From: Ampelocalamus luodianensis
Taxonomy: Eukaryota > Streptophyta > Magnoliopsida > Poales > Poaceae
DNA length: 64,000 nucleotides
Reading direction: 5' to 3'
Assembly (NCBI GenBank): GCA_036346255.1
Contig: CM070629.1
Span: 51,830,916-51,894,915, forward strand
Below, piece by piece: positions 57,826 to 64,000 of this stretch (within the stretch, counting starts at the first letter, position 1; each line of letters opens with the position of its first letter). Below the pieces are notes generated by a model. It did not search any database and was not told the origin of the DNA. It worked only from the letters and a program-made list of their open reading frames with translations. The translations under genes and the position numbers were made by a program.

Positions 57826-60800
57826 TGTCGGGATCCAGAATTACGATTCTGGAACTCTCTGTGTATACTGCACTAATCCAGGATCATGCTAGTGCACACA
57901 GGGTTAACATAGGTAAATATCGATCCACACAAGCGATAAATAAAGTAAACGATTAGTTTGAATAACAAATAAGGGTTTTGACCTTATGGTCGAGTTTACA
58001 CTTATTAAGCCACGCAGGGCTAACAGAGAATAAAACAAGAATGAACGGAAATAACTCCAACAGATCCCACCAATTCACCACAGCAACCGATCGGGATCCG
58101 GACTTAACGATCAAGAACCTTCGCGAACTCCTCCTCGAAAGCGGCGTAGACTCCTCCTCTTCAGTAGGTTTGGGCGCAAGTTTTACAACAAGCGTGAGTA
58201 CACAACCGCACTCGCAAATCATACCACGAATGCAATGTATAGATGCAGCTTATTCCAAAAAAGGCTTCGTGGTTCTTTTGCATAAAAGCAACATTTGCAA
58301 TTGAATACGAATAATAGATTGAAAGCATAATTCAAAACAAATAGACAATATTAATTTAACAGTTGTTTCCACAAAGACACACAGCTAAACAGATTATTTC
58401 ACATAGCCATATGATTGAGGTCACACAGCTCCCATCCCAAGCATTTTATGAAAACTACCCTCGTGTGAAATCCCGAGCATGTCCATGATCATGACGCGCT
58501 ATTCGAATAGATTGATTTAACACTCTGCAGAGGTTGTACACTTTACCCACACGATACAACTAGTGTAGCAAGCACTAATCATAACAAAACGGTTCAGAAA
58601 CTTCATCTCAACATTGACACTCCCGATGTGCTTACAAAGCGCTATGCCAACCCAAACGAAGCGCTTTGGCATAACACACACCGCTGGACAGGGACACGAC
58701 GAACCGCCCCGTGATGCGACTACCTTGTAGTACACACCTCCACCCATAGCCTAACCTACCACCTGAGTAATCAATGCCAAGAATCCAGAACCTACTAAGT
58801 TAGGCCCGTCCCATACCAGGTTAGGCCCGTCCCATACCAGGCATGTGGTCGTACAGTAAGGCTCAGTTCAATGGTGCACAAAGTTAAGTCCTTAATTGAC
58901 CAAAGCAAGACTTCCATATTCTAACTAGATCACAAAGATTATCATTCCCATCACATAGTCCACCATATCACACAGTTTCCACCACTTGCCCCGGTCCAAA
59001 TCCTTTACCACCCAGTTGGTTTTAGTGCAACACATGCCATCACGAAGTAATAACACATAGCACACAGTTTTACACAAAGTTCCATAGTCACTTAGTCACA
59101 TTTGATAATTGCAACTTACATGAGATGTGAGACTCGTAGCATGGCTAAGCAATTGTACTCGCATTTAACCAACCCATGTTGGTGCTATAATATTACCAAC
59201 TAACAAACCAATCTAGGGTGACAAGGAATTATGGCATACAAGGTCAAGGGGTGATAACAAATTGGATAATAACTATGCCCAAAGCATCTAAATACATAAT
59301 TAAAATAGAATGCAATAATTTGAAACAAAGTAATTTGAAAACTGGGTTCAAGATGATCAAAGGTATGACTTGCCTTGGAAAAGGTCTATGTACTGGTCTT
59401 GATCTTGGGGTGCTCCTTCTTCCACAAAATTCTCCGACGAATCGACGTCTACTCGCAAAGGAAACAAAAACAAACAAAACAAATAAATAAAAAGAATTCA
59501 GTGACATGTGGGACCCACATGTCAGCCTCACGGTCCACGGTAGACTAAGTCCACCAACCGGCTCACGGGATTAGGTTTGGACCGCCACGCGTATGCCCAC
59601 GTGGATGCTGACGGGCTCCACGCGGCTGCCACGAGGGCGTCGGGCTGAGGTGGCTAGCGGAGGTGGCGGTGATGTGGATGACAACAAGAGCGGCGGCGCT
59701 CGGGTCCCGACGGTCTCGACGAACGGCGGCTCGCCGACGGCGACGGGTGGCACCAGGAGGTAGAGGGTGAGATGGGGGTCACAATGGTGGTCTCACGTGT
59801 GCTTGGGGACAACCCAGATGACCGACGGCGATGATTAGGCGGAGGTTGGGCCACAGGTGCGACAGATCTGGGACTCCGGCGGGCTTGCGGCGAAACCGAG
59901 GTCACCGGGAGGTAGCCCTCGATCTTGCGAACTCGGAGGAGGCGACGGCGAGGCTTGAGCGGCTTTGACGGCGACGAACGAGCTCAACGGAGTTGCGGCG
60001 GCACCAAGGTCTCTTCGGCGATTTCCGACGGCTAGGGTTCCGAGCTAGGGCGCTGGCGGTTGGGGAAGGGATGCGGAAGCCGAGGGGTGCCCCTCCTTTT
60101 ATACACGGCCGCCAGAAGGAGTCCGTGACGGAGACGACGAAGGTGAAATCGTGCGGCGGCGAGGATAAGGAAAGAGGAGTCCGGGAGGTTGACGATGCTT
60201 ACGTGGCAAGATGGGGCCCACTAGTCAGTGATGGTGGCTCGGGCGCGGGCGCGTGTGAAGCGGTACGACCGTGAAACGGACTCTGAAGATCTGATCGTCC
60301 GTCCGAGATCGAACGGCTCACAATCAGTGGGACGTTCGGGCAGCCTGAATCGATCGTGCACATCCAACCGTCCATCCCTGATCGAACGGTGGAGGATGAT
60401 CGGGGCGCTCCGAAGGAAAGAGAGAGACAGAGAGGTTGACAGGTGGGGTCCACCTGTCGGCGGAGGCAGGCGCGAGGAGTTGGGCCGGTGGCGTGGGCTG
60501 GGTTAGGAACAGGAGTGGGCCGGGGAAAGGAATTCGGCCCGAAGGGGTTTTCTGATATTTTAAATAGCTTTTCTATTTTGGAAAATACCAGAAATTCCAA
60601 TAAGCAATAGAAAATAGCAAATGAACTTAGAAAAATTCTAGAAAAATCTAGAAAATATATCTGAGCACAGAGAACCCAAATAAAATAGTTTTGACTATTA
60701 TTCATGTTGGGATTATTCACATTAAAGGTTTTTTATTGCAAAGTCCAATGTTAAGCTTTTGAATTTAAATTCAAATAAATTCAAATGGTGAATTTTTCCC

Positions 60801-60848
60801 TACTAACTATTTAAAAGATTTTTAAACTCAGAAAATTGGGATGTTACA
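57826..60848 (-). mobile_element. Nested solo LTR, 3.0 kb, minus orientation
   Basis: tgtcgggatccagaatta ... gaaaattgggatgttaca. Flanks are cacta (57821-57825) and cactg (60849-60853), a 5-bp duplication with one change. It contains a reversed CTGCAGAG box (58495-58545), hairpins at 58196-58213 and 58643-58673, a direct 20-bp tandem (taggcccgtcccataccagg, twice near 58800) and a reversed TATA-like box at 60096. GC-rich 59560-60520 with chance frames. Confidence 0.88.
60096..60103 (-). promoter_or_regulatory. TATA-like box of the 57826 LTR
   Basis: Reverse strand tataaaag, preceded by ggccgtg and followed by gaggggc. Confidence 0.45.
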
Positions 60849-61107
60849 CACTGCCACACATACTTACAAGTTGATTAATTCTTTTAGAGTGTCCATTAAT
60901 AATTAAGCGAACTGCTTAAGAAATGATCATGGTTAGGCCTTATGCATCGAGGTTCTTTGTAATATTGATGAGAAACGTATTTTTGATATCCTTGAATAAG
61001 TTCTAGTTGATTAGCCTGTTTCTAATGCTTAGTGATGATATTGGATGTTGGAATATTTATTTATGATATTTTTTTATCTATTGGAACCTCTGTATAGTTA
61101 ACTATAC

Positions 61108-63464
61108 TGTCATACCCTGTTTTAGTCGGGAAAGAAAGAATTTATTCGGGGAACTCCGGAAAGCTTAAAACTCTCGCTGGAGTTTTTAGGTCGTGGGCCT
61201 CGGGAAGCCTTCCCACCCCTTGGCCGCCATGGGCCTAGGCCCATGCGCCCCCCCTCTAAACCCTAACCACCCCCTTTTTCCTCCCCTGGCCGAAACCCCC
61301 TCCCCTTTGGCCGCCACCCCTCCCTTCCTCCTCTCTTCCCTCATGCCCTGCCCCTAGAGTCGCCCCAACCTCCATTGGTGCTGCTCCTGCTGGTTTGCCT
61401 CCCGAATCTTCCTTGGACCTTCTCCCGCTACCGGTTGCGCAAGGAGTGGAGGAGGACAGCAGCTCGCTTGGGGAAAAAGAGGTGAAAAGGAGGAAGAGTT
61501 TCTTCGCCAAGGATCCTTCCACCTACTCCTGGTTGCAGCAAGGGGTAACGATGCGATCCTCGTGGTTTGATTGTTGTTAGAAGAGATTTGGTTACGTTTT
61601 TGATTTAGCAGACCTGCTGAAATTAGAAGCTGTTTCTGTCCAGTACGTTGTAGAGAGTGTTTCGGTTATTTTTAGGCAGAATCTGAAGGTTTGGTCTCCT
61701 AGAGATATCTAGGTCTTGTTCTTACGTTTCAGTGGCCGCCGAGTTCACTCAAATCCGAGGTCCGAGTCAAAAGTTATGATAGAATTAGTCTTGACTGTCC
61801 AGAACCCTGACGAGATTCTGCAGTCAATTTGTAAATTGTATAAGAAATTGTTAATCACAGATTTTGAACTTGGTGTCTCCTAGAAAGTTGAAGTATTCCC
61901 TGTCAGGTTTAGATGGCCACTGAGTTTACTTGATTCCGAGTTGTGAGTCAAAAGGTATGTCTGTTTTAACAGTTGCTGCCAGAAACCTGACGTGATTAAT
62001 CTGTCTGTATGTTTTCTATATTATGATAGAGAAGTTGGAAGAATCTGAAAGTTCACCCAACTAGGTTATTGTAGGTAATTCGATAACCTTTTCAGATTGG
62101 TAAAGAACGCTCAATTCGGAGTTGAAACATAGAAGTTATGATCAACTGATTATTTCTGCTGAATTTTGGTAGGCTGAATCGGTGCTGAATGTTCAAACAA
62201 TTATTAGCCTATTAATTTGACCAAATTGGTTTGTCGCGTCAACTAGAGTTTTGTAGTTAGACCAGTTAAGAATCTACAGAAATTGGGTTTGCTATTTTTC
62301 GACTTCCAGGCTGTGAGTTATGTTAGTCCCGTGTTGCTGTCCAGGATTTTCTTATTGGACAGACTCCGCTGTTTTTCAGTTTATGCGATATAGGATTTAA
62401 TTGACTCTAAGAGAAGTAAAATAGAACACCGACTAGTTGAGCTGGGTATCTTGTATACTTATTAAGTTATTTCGTTGGTTTAGGCGGCGAAACTGGTATA
62501 AGAGCGCCTTCGTTGCGGATAACGCCGCAACGCGAAGGCAAGTACCATGTTAATTTGGATGTTTGTGTATTGTGGTTATTAGCATGAGTTGTTTTGGTAG
62601 CTTGTGAGACATGTGAAATGAATTATTCATACTTTGTTCAATACATTGAGTTCATGAGTAGAAGTGATGTGACGGTATATTTCATTTAATTGTTGCATGC
62701 ATTCATTGACATTTGACGCCCACGGAGTGGATGAGAACCACCATCAATTTCAAGATGGTTGGATAAGACCCATTAATTCCAATATGGGCAATGTTGGACA
62801 CCGTATGAAACGTTCTTCATACGGAAGTGGATCCGCATTTTTGTTAAGATGCGGGCTTGAGTGATCACCGACGGGTGTTCACCGCTATACCGATATACGC
62901 GTGTGTGCGTCCATTTCCTTGATTTGAGCATTCATATCATGTATTCATAAGTAATCCATTGTGTTATGATCGAACCCAATGATGTTATGTTTGGTCTTCA
63001 ATGAATGAATGTTTTTCTTAATCATTGTACTTGCTGAGTCATGGACTCACTCTTGCTTTGTTTGTTTATTTCTAGGTGATCGTTGATGAAGTTCACTTGG
63101 GAGGAGTAGATGAGCACTACTCAATAATGCACTTCACATTAGACTCATTGCTATAAGAAATTATGATTCTCTTTTGTCATCTTTTGGTTTGTAATAAATA
63201 AATTTAGTCGTGGTTGGTACCTTTATGATCAATGAGAACATAGACGAGAACTTTAAGTCATATGGTTATTTGTCATCTTAGCTCATTATCGTTGATTCAT
63301 GTTTAGATCTTAGAATTGGATTTCATGACTAGTTTATGTTTACTTGTGAGTTTTTGTTGTGTGGAACCTCCAGTACCCTCGTATACAAAGGAGGTTCTGC
63401 CGAAATTTAGGATTTCAGCTTAGGGTAGTTGCATTCCAGGCTCGTGCTGAGTTGGGGTGTTACA
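61108..63464 (+). mobile_element. Nested solo LTR, 2.36 kb, plus orientation
   Basis: tgtcataccctgttttag ... gagttggggtgttaca; target duplication tatac at 61103-61107 and 63465-63469. The host LTR sequence rejoins exactly across it (compare the middle LTR). Contains a hairpin array (62740-62894) and a terminal hairpin box (63036-63048). Confidence 0.92.
62740..62894 (+). promoter_or_regulatory. Hairpin array in the 61108 LTR
   Basis: Stems ACCATC/GATGGT (62740-62759), CCCAT/ATGGG (62769-62788), CCGTATGAA/TTCATACGG (62801-62824), CCGCAT/ATGCGG (62833-62854), GATCACC/GGTGTTC with one mismatch (62863-62880), tataccgatata (62883-62894). The spacer gggcttgag is shared with the array at 50236. Confidence 0.78.
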
Positions 63465-63573
63465 TATACAAAGGAGGTTCTGCCGGAATTTGATAAATTA
63501 TCCTAGGTTAGATTTGTTTAATGATTCTTCAGTAGCATTCCAGGCTCATGTTGGGCTGGGGTGTTACATGCAT

Positions 63574-63680
63574 GATATCCCTTCCTCCATTGTTAGCGAT
63601 CGTGATCCAATATTCACTAGCAATTCTTGGGTGAAACTCTTTTGTCTTGCTTGCATTAAATTGCAGTTGAGTTCCGCCTT
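63574..63680 (+). pseudogene. Gypsy integrase core fragment
   Basis: HDIPSSIVSDRDPIFTSNSW and KLQLSSAF continue the integrase core after the tgcat duplication; SDRDP includes a catalytic Asp of the DDE triad. Cut at 63680 by another LTR. Confidence 0.9.
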
Positions 63681-64000
63681 TGTAAAATCCCAAAGTTCTG
63701 TTACCAAAAATAAAATTGATAAAATTATTATTTGATTGGATTTTCTGGAATTTAAAAGAGTTTTCCAGGTTTTTATTAAATTTTAAAGTTAAAAAATAAT
63801 TATTCAATTTCCTGGATTTTAAGTTCAAAAGGAGAAATAATTAATTTCCTTGATTTTTCTAGATTTTAAAAAGGTTTTTCCTAATTTCCATAAATTTAAA
63901 ATAATTTGTGCAAAAATAAAAGCCAACTTCAAGTTGGAAATAATTTTATCAAGTTCAAAATAATTCAAGGAATTTCTCTAAATTTTTGTAGAATTATTTA
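63681..64000 (+). mobile_element. Left end of a further LTR, runs off the window
   Basis: tgtaaaatcccaaagttc follows the broken integrase word SSAF; start and AT-rich sequence resemble the TGTAACATCCCAA LTRs here. The right end and target duplication are outside the window. Confidence 0.65.

Larger units (their letters stand above)
47876..63568 (+). mobile_element. Compound non-autonomous LTR element with three LTR copies
   Basis: Target duplication tgcat at 47871-47875 and 63569-63573 brackets the unit. It contains a truncated LTR (47876 to ~48055), an internal 3' piece ending in a purine tract (~48056-48843), a full LTR (48844-51078) with primer site, internal DNA (51079-55935) and another full LTR (55936-63568, net 2243 bp). 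Three solo LTRs are nested inside. No coding motif remains in the internal parts. The LTR-internal-LTR-internal-LTR order suggests a tandem formed by unequal recombination, with the first copy later trimmed. Confidence 0.85.
55936..63568 (+). repeat. Third LTR of the compound element, split twice
   Basis: Net length 2243 bp after removing two solo LTRs and their duplications, against 2235 bp for the middle copy. Hairpin array at 57336-57547. The terminal hairpin box at 57726 is decayed (gagtttttgggtccac). Confidence 0.9.
22723..64000 (+). mobile_element. Decayed Gypsy element, host of the whole nest
   Basis: 5' LTR 22723-23014 (tgatagctacag ... gccatatca), primer site at 23019, then gag (23058-24158), protease and RT (39794-41092), RNase H start (44299-44456), RNase H and integrase zinc region (47054-47875) and integrase core (63574-63680), all plus strand and in Gypsy order. 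Five separate insertions split it. Its 3' LTR is beyond the window. The element accounts for only about 4.1 kb of the 41-kb span. Confidence 0.88.

Noticed and set aside
59560..60720. GC-rich ORFs in the 57826 LTR
   Set aside because: Composition-driven and inside a solo LTR with defined borders; no family seen.

Overview
The window is nuclear DNA of a flowering plant, most likely a grass and plausibly Oryza or a close relative. The reasons are spliced genes with GT-AG introns, Mutator and Tourist miniature transposons, Copia and Gypsy retrotransposons primed by initiator-Met tRNA, and CCG-rich stretches. The species is an inference, because no database could be searched. Only one host gene looks intact.

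Left part (1-17.1 kb). A BAG6/Scythe-like ubiquitin-domain gene runs on the plus strand. Fourteen exons lie between 549 and 12730 and give one continuous frame of 651 codons plus stop; exon 1 is off the window or lost. Intron 12 carries a two-level insertion: a Mutator-type MITE (6077-11249, 9-bp target duplication) that was itself hit by a Copia element (6178-11006, 105-bp LTRs, 5-bp target duplication). Downstream are relics: an RNase H-like fragment, a piece of Copia pol, and a minus-strand ABC1-kinase (aarF/ABC1K) pseudogene with two in-frame stops and a changed active-site lysine.

Middle part (17.1-22.4 kb). A 5.3-kb block is bounded by inverted repeats. It holds an (AG)n tract, about six copies of a ~152-bp tandem repeat and the right ends of two LTRs. 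Its superfamily is not settled.

Right part (22.7-64.0 kb). This is a nest of retrotransposons. A decayed Gypsy element (LTR at 22723, then gag, protease, RT, RNase H and integrase fragments in order up to 63680) is split by five insertions: a gag-only Copia-like element (24159-39788), two solo LTRs (41093-44293 and 44457-47048), a compound non-autonomous LTR element (47876-63568), and an LTR that starts at 63681 and leaves the window. Four of these level-1 insertions have matching 5-bp target duplications. Second-level solo LTRs sit inside them at 25997-30427, 52297-55024, 57826-60848 and 61108-63464. Subtracting the nested pieces leaves LTR pairs of matching length (2788 vs 2773 bp; 2235 vs 2243 bp), which supports the map independently.

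The most unusual signal is structural. Several LTR families in the nest carry arrays of short stem-loops whose stem sequences differ while pairing is kept, followed by a conserved terminal hairpin box (GAGT...ACTC flanked by CTTGC motifs). This looks like a shared structured element in the LTR RNA or DNA that I cannot match to a named feature.
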